Origin: Eubacterium sp.
Lineage (GTDB): Bacteria; Bacillota; Clostridia; Peptostreptococcales; Anaerovoracaceae
Reading direction: 5' to 3'
Assembly: GCA_021769965.1 (NCBI GenBank)
Contig: JAETRU010000010.1
Location: forward strand, 1 to 64,000
Length of the DNA stretch: 64,000 nt
Below, one piece after another: positions 41,169 through 50,298 of this stretch. The position numbers and the translations under genes are program-made. Each line of letters begins with the position of its first letter. Position 1 is the stretch's first letter. The notes below the pieces were generated by a model that was not told the DNA's origin, made no database searches, and was given only the letters and a program-made list of their open reading frames with translations.

Positions 41169-41678
41169 ATGGGGAAAAAGACTTTGATGCTGGCAGCGCT
41201 CATGCCGGTGCTCCTGCTTCTGGCCGGCTGCGGACCGGGTGAGAAATACGCGGACCGCGGGGCCAGAGTGCTGATGGAAAGCTCTCAGGCGTCCTGGACA
41301 CAGGCGCTCGCGGAAAACTGCGGCCTTGAAGATCTGGGGCGGCCTTACGGAACGGCCCGGGAGGTGTACACCTGCGACGAGGAAACAAAGCTCTGGCGGA
41401 TATCCTTTGATCTGGATGAGACGGTCACCCAGACCATCGTGGACGGGTACGCGCAGGGGATATGGAACGCGTGTGAAAGGGCGGGAGGCAGGCTGCACAG
41501 CAGCAGCGGATATGCCTATGACGCGCCCGATGAGGCAAAGCGGCAGCAGGAACCGCTGAATTACTATATCTGGTATTATCACCTGGAGAACAAAGTGTTC
41601 CGCGTCGGGCTTTATCCTTCGGAAATGGAGGAGGGACGGCCCGGCGGAGTGCTTCTGGAGATCCAGCAGTGGAAATGA
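41169..41678 (+). CDS. Lipoprotein of unknown function
   Basis: 169 residues. Lipoprotein signal MGKKTLMLAALMPVLLLLAG with lipidated Cys21 in LLAGCGPG. The mature domain (YADRGARVLMESSQASWTQALAENC, TCDEETKLWRISFDLDETVTQ, LNYYIWYYHLENKVFRVGLYP) is not a family I know. Start 41169 gives an eight-base gap to GGGAGG; ATG 41163 is too close. An imperfect GGAGAAC/GTTCTCC hairpin lies in the gap after the phosphatase. Confidence 0.65.
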   Translation: MGKKTLMLAALMPVLLLLAGCGPGEKYADRGARVLMESSQASWTQALAENCGLEDLGRPYGTAREVYTCDEETKLWRISFDLDETVTQTIVDGYAQGIWNACERAGGRLHSSSGYAYDAPDEAKRQQEPLNYYIWYYHLENKVFRVGLYPSEMEEGRPGGVLLEIQQWK

Positions 41679-41688
41679 CGGGAAAACG

Positions 41689-42336
41689 TTACTGTTTCAA
41701 TACAAAGCGGCGGCGCTCAGAATCGATGAGCCCGTCTTTTTTTAGATTGCGTATTTCCCGCATCATAGCGGTGCGCTCTACGGCCAGATATTCGGCCAGA
41801 TCGCCCAGGGAGCAGGGGATCTCAAAGGATTCGCCCGGACCGGCGCCGCTGGCGGTCTGAATGTAACGCAGGCAGGCCAGCAGTTTTTTTCGGGTGGTGT
41901 GCTGACTCAGAATGCTGATGTGAAGGGAAAGCTCCTGAGATTTCTGCGCTGCCATGATGAACAGGTTATTGATCAGCTGGGAGTGGTGCTGGCAGGATTT
42001 TTCGCAGGGGGTGACCAGATGCTGGTACTGAATGAAGATCACGTGACATGGGCTTTCCGCGGTGACAATGTACTCGTAGTTTTCCAGAGGCAGAGAGAAA
42101 GGCTCACCGAAAAGATCGCCTTTCCGGTAGTTTTCCATCAGGCTGGAATCTCCATTTTCCGCGATATAGTAGAGCTTTGCCGTGCCGGAAAGCAGGATGC
42201 CTATGTGTTCCAGCTCTTCGGAATAGGCCAGAATGGTTTCACCCGGCGCGTAGGTTCTGTGCTGTGGATTAAAGCAGAGCGTCATTTTCTTCAGGGAATC
42301 CTGAGATATGCTGTCGGCAAAATATCGTTTTTTCAT
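41689..42336 (-). CDS. Crp/Fnr family transcriptional regulator
   Basis: 215 residues. Cyclic-nucleotide-binding-like domain (FNPQHRTYAPGETILAYSEELEHIGILLSGTAKLYYI, RKGDLFGEPFSLP) and a C-terminal helix-turn-helix (CSLGDLAEYLAVERTAMMREIRNLKKDGLI). It has scattered cysteines (C102-like SPCHVIF, TPCEKSCQHH) but not the N-terminal Fe-S cysteine set of Fnr, so the signal is unknown; the TPCEKSCQHH pair could bind metal or sense redox state. Divergent from the ACAD-EtfA-rubredoxin/FprA operon with a palindrome between them. Start follows AAAGGAGG. Confidence 0.88.
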   Translation of the reverse strand: MKKRYFADSISQDSLKKMTLCFNPQHRTYAPGETILAYSEELEHIGILLSGTAKLYYIAENGDSSLMENYRKGDLFGEPFSLPLENYEYIVTAESPCHVIFIQYQHLVTPCEKSCQHHSQLINNLFIMAAQKSQELSLHISILSQHTTRKKLLACLRYIQTASGAGPGESFEIPCSLGDLAEYLAVERTAMMREIRNLKKDGLIDSERRRFVLKQ

Positions 42337-42373
42337 GAGATCCTCCTTTTTTTTAAAATTTTACCACAAAACT

Positions 42374-42415
42374 GTTGCATTTGCTACAACTACTTAATTT
42401 TCAGATAAGTATAAT
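42374..42415 (+). promoter_or_regulatory. Crp/Fnr-type operator and -10 box of the ACAD-FprA operon
   Basis: GTTGCA-TTTGC-TACAAC (42374-42390) is a palindrome GTTGYA-N5-TRCAAC. A consensus TATAAT lies at 42410-42415; the would-be -35 (CAACTA) is poor and is covered by the palindrome, whose centre falls near -40. This is the geometry of class II activation by Crp/Fnr proteins, and the divergent gene encodes one. Confidence 0.6.
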
Positions 42416-42455
42416 AATAGCAACAGAACATGAAATTGATCAAAGGAGGTAGACG

Positions 42456-44375
42456 ATGTTATTCCAAACGACACAGAAACACGAGGATTTGAGGGCGAAG
42501 ATCAGAGCTTTCGCAGAGGAAGAGGTAAAGCCGATCGCTTTCGCGTTAGATCAGAACAATGAATTCCCTTACGATATGGTGAAAAAACTGGCACAGATGG
42601 GACTGATGGGAATTCCATATCCTGCCGAGTACGGCGGCGCGGGAATGGACGTTCTCAGTTACGCTGTCGCGGTGGAGGAGCTGGCCAGAGTGGACGGCGG
42701 CGCGGGCGTTATTCTGTCGGCTCATGTATCACTGGGATCCTATCCGATCTTTGCTTACGGAACGGAGGAACAGAAGCAGAAGTATCTGATCCCGCTGGCA
42801 AAGGGCGAGAAGCTGGGCGCCTTCGGCCTGACAGAGCCTAACGCGGGCAGTGACGCGGGCGGCACAGAGACTACGGCTGTTCTTGAGGGGGATCATTACA
42901 TCCTCAATGGAGGAAAGATCTTTATTACCAACGCGCCTGTCGCAGATACATATGTGGTCTTCGCGGTGACCACGCCGGGCATCGGAACCCGCGGCATCAG
43001 CGCGTTTATTGTAGAAAAGGGCTGGGAAGGGTTTGACTTTGGCGATCATTATGATAAAATGGGTATCAGGTCTTCTTCTACAGCTGAACTGATCTTTAAC
43101 GATGTGAAGGTCCCGAAGGAAAATCTTCTGGGAAAGGAAGGAGAAGGCTTCAAGATCGCGATGTCCACTCTGGACGGCGGCAGGATCGGAATCGCGTCTC
43201 AGGCGCTGGGCATCGCCCAGGGAGCCTTTGAGCACGCGGTCGAATACGCCAAGGAAAGAGTGCAGTTCGGTATGCCGATCGCTCATCAGCAGGTGAATTC
43301 CTTTAAGATCGCTGATATGGCGACGAAGATCCGCTGTGCGAGATTTCTGGTCTACAGCGCTGCCGAGCTGAAGGAAGCCCACGAGCCGTACGGCATGGAA
43401 TCTGCTATGGCAAAGCAGTACGCGTCGGATATCTGTCTGGAAGTGGTCAACGACGCTCTGCAGATCTTCGGCGGAACAGGCTATCTGAAGGGTATGGAGG
43501 TAGAACGCGCGTACAGAGACGCCAAGATCTGTACCATCTACGAGGGAACCAACGAGATCCAAAGGGTCGTCATCGCTTCCCATATCATAGGCAAGGCGCC
43601 TAAGGCGGCTTCGTCTGCGCAGCCAAAGGGACCGATCACCGGTCAGAGAAAGAAGATGATCTTTGCGAAGGGCAGCGCGCAGGAGAAAGTGGATGCCCTG
43701 GCAGACGCTCTCAGGTCTGACGGTTTTGATTTTACTGTAGGCATCGATCCGATGACGCCGATCACTCTGGCGGACAGAGTCGTCAGCGCAGGAAAGGGAA
43801 TCGGAAGCAGGGAAAATATGAAGCTGATCGAGGAGCTGGCATATCAGGCCGGCGCTGCCGTCGGTTCGTCAAGACCGGTGGCAGAGACTCTGAAGTACCT
43901 GCCTCTTGACAGATACGTCGGTATGAGCGGACAGAAGTTTACAGGCAATCTGTATATCGCGTGCGGCATTTCCGGCGCGGGACAGCACCTGAAGGGTATC
44001 AAAGACGCAACGACCATTGTCGCGATCAATATCAATAAGAATGCGCCGATCTTCAAGAACGCGGATTACGGCATCGTTGGCGATGTCAATGAGATCCTGC
44101 CTCTTCTGACGGCGGCATTAGATAACGGCGAACCGAAAAAACCGGCGCCGCCAAAAGTAAAGATGAAGAAACCGACCGTGAAAAAGGCTGCTTCACCGTG
44201 GACCTCATATGTCTGCGACGGCTGCGGCTATGAATACGACCCTGCGGCGGGAGATCCGGAAAACGGCGTAAGTCCGGGAACTGTCTTTGAGGCGCTGCCT
44301 GAGGAATGGGTGTGCCCTCTCTGCGGAGAGTCAAAAGAAGGTTTCGTCATGGTAGAAAAGGATAAGGAGGAATAA
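42456..44375 (+). CDS. Fusion: acyl-CoA dehydrogenase + EtfA FAD domain + rubredoxin
   Basis: 639 residues. Residues 1-~380: short-chain acyl-CoA dehydrogenase (butyryl-CoA dehydrogenase type), with [30 protein letters not shown] and the catalytic base Glu363 in [13 protein letters not shown]. Residues ~400-560: the C-terminal FAD domain of electron-transfer flavoprotein alpha ([74 protein letters not shown]). Residues ~575-635: rubredoxin with [16 protein letters not shown] and [14 protein letters not shown], all four iron cysteines present. Each part can hand electrons to the next, from acyl-CoA via FADs to the iron centre. FprA, which accepts rubredoxin electrons, starts 5 bases after the stop. 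Ribosome site AAAGGAGG. Confidence 0.9.
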   Translation: MLFQTTQKHEDLRAKIRAFAEEEVKPIAFALDQNNEFPYDMVKKLAQMGLMGIPYPAEYGGAGMDVLSYAVAVEELARVDGGAGVILSAHVSLGSYPIFAYGTEEQKQKYLIPLAKGEKLGAFGLTEPNAGSDAGGTETTAVLEGDHYILNGGKIFITNAPVADTYVVFAVTTPGIGTRGISAFIVEKGWEGFDFGDHYDKMGIRSSSTAELIFNDVKVPKENLLGKEGEGFKIAMSTLDGGRIGIASQALGIAQGAFEHAVEYAKERVQFGMPIAHQQVNSFKIADMATKIRCARFLVYSAAELKEAHEPYGMESAMAKQYASDICLEVVNDALQIFGGTGYLKGMEVERAYRDAKICTIYEGTNEIQRVVIASHIIGKAPKAASSAQPKGPITGQRKKMIFAKGSAQEKVDALADALRSDGFDFTVGIDPMTPITLADRVVSAGKGIGSRENMKLIEELAYQAGAAVGSSRPVAETLKYLPLDRYVGMSGQKFTGNLYIACGISGAGQHLKGIKDATTIVAININKNAPIFKNADYGIVGDVNEILPLLTAALDNGEPKKPAPPKVKMKKPTVKKAASPWTSYVCDGCGYEYDPAAGDPENGVSPGTVFEALPEEWVCPLCGESKEGFVMVEKDKEE

Positions 44376-44380
44376 TCAGA

Positions 44381-45577
44381 ATGCATTGCGTAAGAAAAGT
44401 AACAGAGGATCTTTATTGGGTTGGAGCTAATGATAAACGTCTGGCGCTCTTTGAAAACATTCATCCGATCCCGAGAGGAACTTCCTACAACGCCTATGTG
44501 CTGCTGGACGAGAAGACCGTGCTGTTCGATACGGCAGACTGGTCCGTATGCAGACAGTTTCTTGAAAATATCGAATACGTACTGGACGGCAGACCGCTGG
44601 ACTATATGGTCATCAACCACATGGAACCGGACCACGGCGCTTCCATTGAGGAGATCCTGATGCGTTATCCTGACGTAAAGGTGATCACCACGTCAAAGGC
44701 TGTCATGATGATGAACCAGTTCGGTTTCCCTGTAAAGGATGTTATGGAGGTCAAGGAAGGCGATACCATGTCCTTCGGTAAGCATGAGGTGGCTTTCGTC
44801 ATGGCTCCGATGGTACACTGGCCGGAAGCCATGGTCACCTTTGATACTACAAACGGCGTGCTGTTCTCCGCTGACGCCTTCGGCTCTTTCGGATCACTGG
44901 ACGGCAAACTCTTTGCTGATGAGGTGAACTTTGAGCGCGACTGGCTGGATGACGCCAGAAGATACTACACCAATATCGTAGGCAAATACGGTCCGCAGGT
45001 ACAGAAGCTTCTGAAGAAGGCCGGCGGTCTGGATATCAAAATGATCTGCCCGCTGCACGGACCGGTCTGGAGAGAAAATATCGGATGGTTCATCGAGAAG
45101 TATGACAAGTGGTCCCGCTATGAGCCGGAGGAAAAGGGCGTGCTGATCGCGTACGCCTCCATGTACGGCAATACGGAGAGCGCAGCCAACATTCTGGCCG
45201 CGATGCTGTGTGAGAAGGGCATGACCAACATTGCCATGTACGACGTATCCTGCACCCACGTATCTTATCTGATCGCGGACGTGTTCAAATACAGTCATAT
45301 GGCGCTGCTCTCTGTCACCTATAATCTGAAGGTGTTCCCTGTGATGCAGGCGTTCATCGACGACATGGCCGCGCTGAATCTTCAGAAGAGGACAGCGGCT
45401 GTAGTCGGCAGCGGCACATGGGCGCCGCAGGCGGGTCCGGCTATGGTGGAACAGCTTGACAAACTGAAGGAATTTACCGTTCTGGGCGAGCAGATGACGG
45501 TTCTGTCCTCCCTCAACGATGCGACTTATCAGGAACTGGATGAGCTGGCTGACAGCATTATCGAGAGCATGAAATAG
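44381..45577 (+). CDS. fprA: Flavodiiron protein (FprA)
   Basis: 398 residues. Metallo-beta-lactamase-like diiron domain: YNAYVLLDEKTVLFDTADW, MVINHMEPDHGASIEEI (H-x-E-x-D-H ligands), VHWPEAMVTFD, SADAFGSFG and CPLHGPVWREN; then a flavodoxin domain from ~residue 250 (VLIAYASMYGNTESAANILA, SVTYNLKVFPVMQAFIDDM, GSGTWAPQAGPAM). It reduces O2 (or NO) to water using electrons from rubredoxin. Directly downstream of a protein ending in a rubredoxin domain, which is its natural donor. Followed by a strong terminator. Confidence 0.92.
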   Translation: MHCVRKVTEDLYWVGANDKRLALFENIHPIPRGTSYNAYVLLDEKTVLFDTADWSVCRQFLENIEYVLDGRPLDYMVINHMEPDHGASIEEILMRYPDVKVITTSKAVMMMNQFGFPVKDVMEVKEGDTMSFGKHEVAFVMAPMVHWPEAMVTFDTTNGVLFSADAFGSFGSLDGKLFADEVNFERDWLDDARRYYTNIVGKYGPQVQKLLKKAGGLDIKMICPLHGPVWRENIGWFIEKYDKWSRYEPEEKGVLIAYASMYGNTESAANILAAMLCEKGMTNIAMYDVSCTHVSYLIADVFKYSHMALLSVTYNLKVFPVMQAFIDDMAALNLQKRTAAVVGSGTWAPQAGPAMVEQLDKLKEFTVLGEQMTVLSSLNDATYQELDELADSIIESMK

Positions 45578-45599
45578 AAAGAAAATACGCAGAAGAACA

Positions 45600-45648
45600 A
45601 AAGAGCATCTGACGGGCGTTTTGAACGTCCGTGACAGATGCTCTTTTG
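45600..45648. terminator. Bidirectional terminator between fprA and the sigma-54 activator
   Basis: AAAAGAGCATCTG and CAGATGCTCTTTT form a 13-bp stem with an inner ACGG/CCGT pairing; A and T tracts on both ends serve both convergent genes. Confidence 0.85.
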
Positions 45649-45655
45649 CTGTAAT

Positions 45656-47644
45656 CTATTCCTCTTCATCTGGCAGTGATTCGCTAAGTGCGGCGATACC
45701 CAGTTCAGTGATCCGGGTGCCGTAACGACCCTTGCTGATGGTAATGAGGCCATCTTCTTCCAGCTTGCTCAGCAGTGTGCGGAGATTCCCGTCGCTGATG
45801 CGCAGATTTCTCTTTTCAAGCTGCTGAAGCAGCGCGTTCCGGCCGATACCATGTGAGATCTCCGTATTCTCATTGATGATCTCAAGTACAGCGGGACGGA
45901 TGCTGGCTTTTTTTGTATATACATTGCCGGATGTGGTCTGATGAAGTACATATTCCGGCAGTGCGGACAGAGTCTTGTAATAGGTGGCGATGTTTTCCAG
46001 CTCACGGATATTGCCGGGCCAGTCATAGTGAAGGAGGATATTCTTCTCTGTTCTGTTGCTGTCAAGGTTCTGAAAATCGCTGCCCAGAAAATGCTGCAGA
46101 AGCAGACGGATATCCTCCCGGCGCTCGCGCAGCGGCGGGATCACGATAGGCAGTACATTCAGCCGGAAGAACAGATCACTTCGGAATTTACCCTCCCGTA
46201 CAGCCGCGTCCAGATCCTTATTGGTGGCGGTGATCAGCCGGATATCCAGGTCGACGACCCGGTCGCTGCCCACGCGTATGATCTGCCGTTCCTGAATGGT
46301 ACGCAGCAGCCGCGTCTGAAGCTTTGGCGAGATATCGCCGATCTCGTCCAGAAAGATCGTGCCGTGGTTGGCTTCTTCAAACAGACCGATCTTCCCTTTG
46401 CTCTGGGCTCCGGTAAACGCGCCGGCTTCATAGCCGAAAAGTTCACTTTCCAGCAGGCTGTCAGGCAGTGCCGCGCAGTTTACCGCCACGAAAGGATATT
46501 TGTTCCTGTAGGAAGCGTTGTGAATAGACTGAGCGATCAGTTCCTTGCCCGTACCGCTTTCGCCCTGGATCAGGACAGTATGGTCCGTCAGAGCGATCTG
46601 CTTGGCGGTCTGGATGACCTTGTCCATGCTGGGAGAGGCATGGATGATATCCTTAAACTGATGCTTGGCTATAAATCCTTTCTGGCGCATTCCTTTGCTG
46701 GCGACCTCAATGTCGTGCTCGTCCTGCAGTGTGATATAGTAGCCGGCCACCTCGTCCATGAGGCGGATCGCGTATTTGTCAAAGTAATAGCGGCCTCCCA
46801 GGATCTCGATTGGTATCTGCGGGACGTCAGAACTGGTCAGCACAGACGGATCGAGATAATCTCCGATGCGGATAGACGCTTTGTCATCATTCTGAAAGAT
46901 GCGGCAGGCCTTGTCGTTGACATAGACAGGATCATAGTAGCTGTCTACCAGAAGCATGCCGATCTTGCTGCTGTTGACGATATGGCTGAGCATCTCACTC
47001 TTCAGATAGCCGAAGATGTAGTTGGAATGGAACGCCGTATTGGACTCCACAACGGAGTGAATGTGGCGGAACAGGTTCCTGTTGATCGTAGCGATGTCCA
47101 GATCCAGCATTTTCATCAGCTTGAACATGGTGTCAAAGCTGACCTTTCTGTAGCCGATATCGATGATGTTCTTTATATGAGGCGGAACCAGATGCGGCTC
47201 GGCCGGGGTGATGGCGATATCAATAGTGTCGTAGATTCCTGTATGTTCCAGTGATTCATCGTAGGCCACCATGTTGATGTGACCGATCCCGATCTCATAA
47301 AAGGACTGTGTGGTAGCCAGAGAAGACTCATAACAGTCGTTGACGATCAGTACCGTGGTGCCGGCAGGGATCTTGGAGATCTTGTTCAGAGCCGATCTGT
47401 CCGGGCTTCTGTTCAGCTTGATCACCTTGGAAATATCCGTGATGAAATCGTTAACCTCCTGAAAGACGCTGTCGTCCAGAGCGAGAAAAGCATCCGCGTC
47501 CAGTCTGCTTCCGGGTTTCAGATCGTCGATATAGCGATTGGAAAATGTAATATACTGTCCAAAGATTTCTTCCAGATTCGCTTTAATGAAATCAATGGCG
47601 TTTTCATTGGCCCGGTTTCGGAACAGGATCATTACGTGCTTCAT
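45656..47644 (-). CDS. Sigma-54-dependent transcriptional activator
   Basis: 662 residues. N-terminal ~200-residue sensory region of PrpR/AroM-like alpha-beta type (GTTVLIVNDCYESSLATTQSFYEIG), a PAS-like part (IVNSSKIGMLLVDSYYDPVYVNDKACRIF), then the AAA+ domain with GESGTGKE (Walker A), GAFTGAQSKGKIG (sigma-54 contact GAFTGA), GTIFLDEIGDISPKLQTRLLR and RSDLFFRLNVLPIVIPPLRERREDI. Instead of a Fis-type helix-turn-helix it ends in a winged helix (NLRTLLSKLEEDGLITISKGRYGTRITELGIAAL), similar to that of the protein at 8.1-8.6 kb. Divergent from the peptide operon, where two -24/-12 promoters lie; it is the obvious activator. Ribosome site GAGGTATATC. Confidence 0.88.
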   Translation of the reverse strand: MKHVMILFRNRANENAIDFIKANLEEIFGQYITFSNRYIDDLKPGSRLDADAFLALDDSVFQEVNDFITDISKVIKLNRSPDRSALNKISKIPAGTTVLIVNDCYESSLATTQSFYEIGIGHINMVAYDESLEHTGIYDTIDIAITPAEPHLVPPHIKNIIDIGYRKVSFDTMFKLMKMLDLDIATINRNLFRHIHSVVESNTAFHSNYIFGYLKSEMLSHIVNSSKIGMLLVDSYYDPVYVNDKACRIFQNDDKASIRIGDYLDPSVLTSSDVPQIPIEILGGRYYFDKYAIRLMDEVAGYYITLQDEHDIEVASKGMRQKGFIAKHQFKDIIHASPSMDKVIQTAKQIALTDHTVLIQGESGTGKELIAQSIHNASYRNKYPFVAVNCAALPDSLLESELFGYEAGAFTGAQSKGKIGLFEEANHGTIFLDEIGDISPKLQTRLLRTIQERQIIRVGSDRVVDLDIRLITATNKDLDAAVREGKFRSDLFFRLNVLPIVIPPLRERREDIRLLLQHFLGSDFQNLDSNRTEKNILLHYDWPGNIRELENIATYYKTLSALPEYVLHQTTSGNVYTKKASIRPAVLEIINENTEISHGIGRNALLQQLEKRNLRISDGNLRTLLSKLEEDGLITISKGRYGTRITELGIAALSESLPDEEE

Positions 47645-47728
47645 GATATACCTCGTTTGTGTGTCTTATTGTTCTAACGATAGTATACCACAAAAAAGAG
47701 AAAACCACAACAAATAGGAGAAAATGAG

Positions 47729-47742
47729 ATTTAACGAGTTAA
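47729..47742. promoter_or_regulatory. Candidate upstream activating site of the sigma-54 regulator
   Basis: Perfect palindrome TTTAAC-GA-GTTAAA, centred about 90 bases before the predicted start of the sigma-54 transcript. Enhancer-type activators usually bind 80-150 bases upstream. Confidence 0.4.
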
Positions 47743-47800
47743 AACGGCTTTTCCGCGGGCGGAGAGCGTGATGGAACGGCTGAATTCCAACGGTGCTGTT

Positions 47801-47817
47801 TTGGCATAATAATTGCA
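47801..47817 (+). promoter_or_regulatory. Sigma-54 (-24/-12) promoter of the hydrolase-Dpp operon
   Basis: TTGGCATAATAATTGCA: GG at 47803-47804 and GC at 47815-47816 with exactly ten bases between, as required for sigma-54. It lies 70 bases before the serine hydrolase start and faces away from the sigma-54 activator gene. Confidence 0.8.
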
Positions 47818-47886
47818 AGTTGAATAAGAAGTAAAATAAGAATTTTGGCGAATTTTACAACATTTTGACTTAGAGGAAGATTAGGC

Positions 47887-49302
47887 ATGAAGAAAACGAA
47901 AGAAGAAGAACTGAAGGAGTATCTGTCCGCCCTGTTTGATAAGAGAGGCTACAGCGGCATGGCGGTATGCGTCCGCGGACCGGAAGGCGTGCTCTTTGAA
48001 GAGGGCTTTGGTTTCAGAAATGAGAAACAGGATCTGCCGGTGGATGGAGATACGATCTTCGGCATCGCGTCCATGAGTAAATCCATGACCGCGCTGGCCT
48101 GCTGCATCCTCGATGCAGAGGGCAAACTGAGTCTGGATGACCCGATTACCAAGTATTTTCCGACGCTTCACATCTGCGGCGCGCCGGATGAATGCGTGAC
48201 ACTGAAAACTCTGGCCATGCATAGAACGGGTCTGCCGCCTCTGCCTCCCCTGGAATGGTCCATCGCCATGAACAGCGAGGAAGAAGACAGCGAGTGGCTG
48301 CGTTATATGAGAGCGACGGCTCCTAATAAGATGGAGACTATCGACCAGATCGTAGACTATCTGGCTGAGAGTGATTTCGAGCCGCTGGGAGCGCCTGGTG
48401 AATACATGAGCTATTCTAACGACGGTTACGCTCTGCTGTCCTATGTGGTAGATATGGCTGCCGGCATAACCCTGGAAGAATTTCTGGATCAGCGGATCTT
48501 TAAACCGCTGGGCATGAACCGCAGTGTGCTGGATGAAGACTGCAGCCGGGCGAAAGCCATGGCGGGAGGCAATATCACCAGCCTCTTTGAAAAGGACTTT
48601 GAGTCCGGACAGCTGTACTGTGATGATAACTGGTCGGTGCTTCCGCCGTTTCGCGGCTGCGCCTGTGTCAAGTCCACAGCAGACGATATGAGCCGGTATT
48701 ACAAGATGCTGGCTGACGGAGGTATGTGGGAAGGCAGACAGGTGATACCCGCTCAGGCGGTAGAGCTGATGATCGGTCAGGAATTCCCTGTGCGGAAACA
48801 GCCATATTACTGTATGGGCCTGAACAAATGCCGTATCGCGGATCAGACGGTCTGCTATCATACCGGAGGGCTTCACGGAGTTTCCTCTATCGGAGGCTTT
48901 ATGAAGAACGGCTGCAGCGCCGTGGTCCTCTGTAACATGGGGGATGTGGACGTAGAAGAATTTCTGTGGGCCTGCTACAACTATATTCTGGACCTGCCTC
49001 TTGATGTTACGCATCGGTGGGCAGAACCAAACGGCAGCGTGTTCTCTATGCCGGAGGCGCTTTGCGGAGATTTCTTCTCAAAGGAAAGTCTGCCGGCGCA
49101 TACTATCGTCACCTGGGAGGACGGACAGCTGAAGGCCGACTACGGCGGCCGCAAAACTCTGCTGAAGTACTGCGGAGGAATGGTCTTCGCGGCGGTGTCG
49201 GAAGCAGATCCGTCAAAGCGGATCAGTACATTCCAGTTTTTCCTCAGAGACGGAAAAGCCCACATGGTCCGGTGCTATAATAGAATCTATCAAAGAGTGT
49301 AG
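47887..49302 (+). CDS. Serine hydrolase of the beta-lactamase / D-aminopeptidase family
   Basis: 471 residues. Serine beta-lactamase-like motifs: S62-M-S-K65 in FGIASMSKSMTALACC, YSNDGYALLSYV (Tyr-x-Asn) and YHTGGLHGVSS (HTG, equivalent to KTG). No signal peptide, so it acts in the cytoplasm, unlike penicillin-binding proteins; this fits D-aminopeptidase or D-esterase types. A C-terminal ~120-residue domain (EPNGSVFSMPEALCGDFF...) follows the catalytic part. First gene behind the sigma-54 promoter and followed by the Dpp/Opp transporter genes, so it probably cleaves imported peptides. Confidence 0.82.
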   Translation: MKKTKEEELKEYLSALFDKRGYSGMAVCVRGPEGVLFEEGFGFRNEKQDLPVDGDTIFGIASMSKSMTALACCILDAEGKLSLDDPITKYFPTLHICGAPDECVTLKTLAMHRTGLPPLPPLEWSIAMNSEEEDSEWLRYMRATAPNKMETIDQIVDYLAESDFEPLGAPGEYMSYSNDGYALLSYVVDMAAGITLEEFLDQRIFKPLGMNRSVLDEDCSRAKAMAGGNITSLFEKDFESGQLYCDDNWSVLPPFRGCACVKSTADDMSRYYKMLADGGMWEGRQVIPAQAVELMIGQEFPVRKQPYYCMGLNKCRIADQTVCYHTGGLHGVSSIGGFMKNGCSAVVLCNMGDVDVEEFLWACYNYILDLPLDVTHRWAEPNGSVFSMPEALCGDFFSKESLPAHTIVTWEDGQLKADYGGRKTLLKYCGGMVFAAVSEADPSKRISTFQFFLRDGKAHMVRCYNRIYQRV

Positions 49303-49358
49303 ACGCACTTTTATATGGTATAGTATAGAATTGAATTTCACGGAAGGGAGATGTAATT

Positions 49359-50297
49359 ATTAGGAATTATGTAATTAAGCGAATCTTACAGGGAATCCTC
49401 CTGGTCATCTGTGTATCGTTTCTGGTATTCAGCCTGATGTATATGATGCCGGGTGATCCTATCGACATGATCGTTGACCGTAAGGTTTCAGCAGAAACGA
49501 AGGCGGAGATCGCCCATGAACTGGGTTACGATCAGCCATTTTTTACCCAGTATAAAAACTGGGCTGTTGATGTACTTCACGGGGATTTTGGAACATCGGC
49601 AAGATATAAGGCTGATGTCTGGTCTCTGATGAAACAGAGGATCCCATACAGCCTGACGCTGTGTGTCTGGTCCCTGATCCTTGAACTGGTGGTCGCTTTG
49701 CCCCTCGGCCTGCTGTGCGCCATCAAGAAGGACGGGCTGTTCGACCGGTTTACGGTCAACTTTTCGCTGCTTCTGACAGCGGTTCCATCTTTCTGGCTGG
49801 CTGCACTGTTCATCCTGTTCTTCAGCGTAGAGCTGGGTGTTCTGCCGATCAGCGGCTATGGGAGCTTTGAGAACTGGATACTGCCGATCGCCGTCACTGT
49901 GCTGACCGGCATGGGAGGCACCCTCCGTATTACTAAAACAGAGGTGCTGGAAGTATTTAATGAGAAATACGTGACTACGGCCTATGCGAAGGGTCTGCCT
50001 AAGAAGACGGTCATGGTCAAGCATGTGCTCAGAAACTCGCTGATCCTGGTCACCACGCTGGTATTCATGTCCATTCCGTGGCTGATCTCCGGCGCCGTTA
50101 TCATTGAGAAGATCTTCGGACTGCCTGGCATGGGCAATCTGCTGCTCAATTCTATTCTGGTGCAGGATATTCCGGTGGTACAGGCAGTGCTGCTGATCAT
50201 CGCCATCCTGACCGTGATCTGCAACCTGCTCAGCGATCTTATCATGGGCGTTCTGGATCCGCGGATCAGATTATCCCTGAGCGGAGGTGACAACTAA
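49359..50297 (+). CDS. dppB: Dipeptide/oligopeptide ABC permease (DppB type) with apparent ATT start
   Basis: 312 residues beginning IRNYVIKRILQGILLVICVS, the canonical DppB/OppB N-terminus. No ATG, GTG or TTG lies in frame between a stop at 49332 and ATG 49437, and starting at 49437 would remove the first membrane span. AAGGGAG at 49345-49350 is eight bases before ATT 49359-49361, the expected place for ATG. Either a rare ATT initiator is used or the base is changed. Family features: MMPGDPIDMIVDRKVS, and the EAA loop region VTTAYAKGLPKKTVMVKHVLRNS. Six spans. Part of the transporter feeding the peptide-cleaving enzymes nearby. Confidence 0.8.
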   Translation: MRNYVIKRILQGILLVICVSFLVFSLMYMMPGDPIDMIVDRKVSAETKAEIAHELGYDQPFFTQYKNWAVDVLHGDFGTSARYKADVWSLMKQRIPYSLTLCVWSLILELVVALPLGLLCAIKKDGLFDRFTVNFSLLLTAVPSFWLAALFILFFSVELGVLPISGYGSFENWILPIAVTVLTGMGGTLRITKTEVLEVFNEKYVTTAYAKGLPKKTVMVKHVLRNSLILVTTLVFMSIPWLISGAVIIEKIFGLPGMGNLLLNSILVQDIPVVQAVLLIIAILTVICNLLSDLIMGVLDPRIRLSLSGGDN

Positions 50298-50298
50298 G

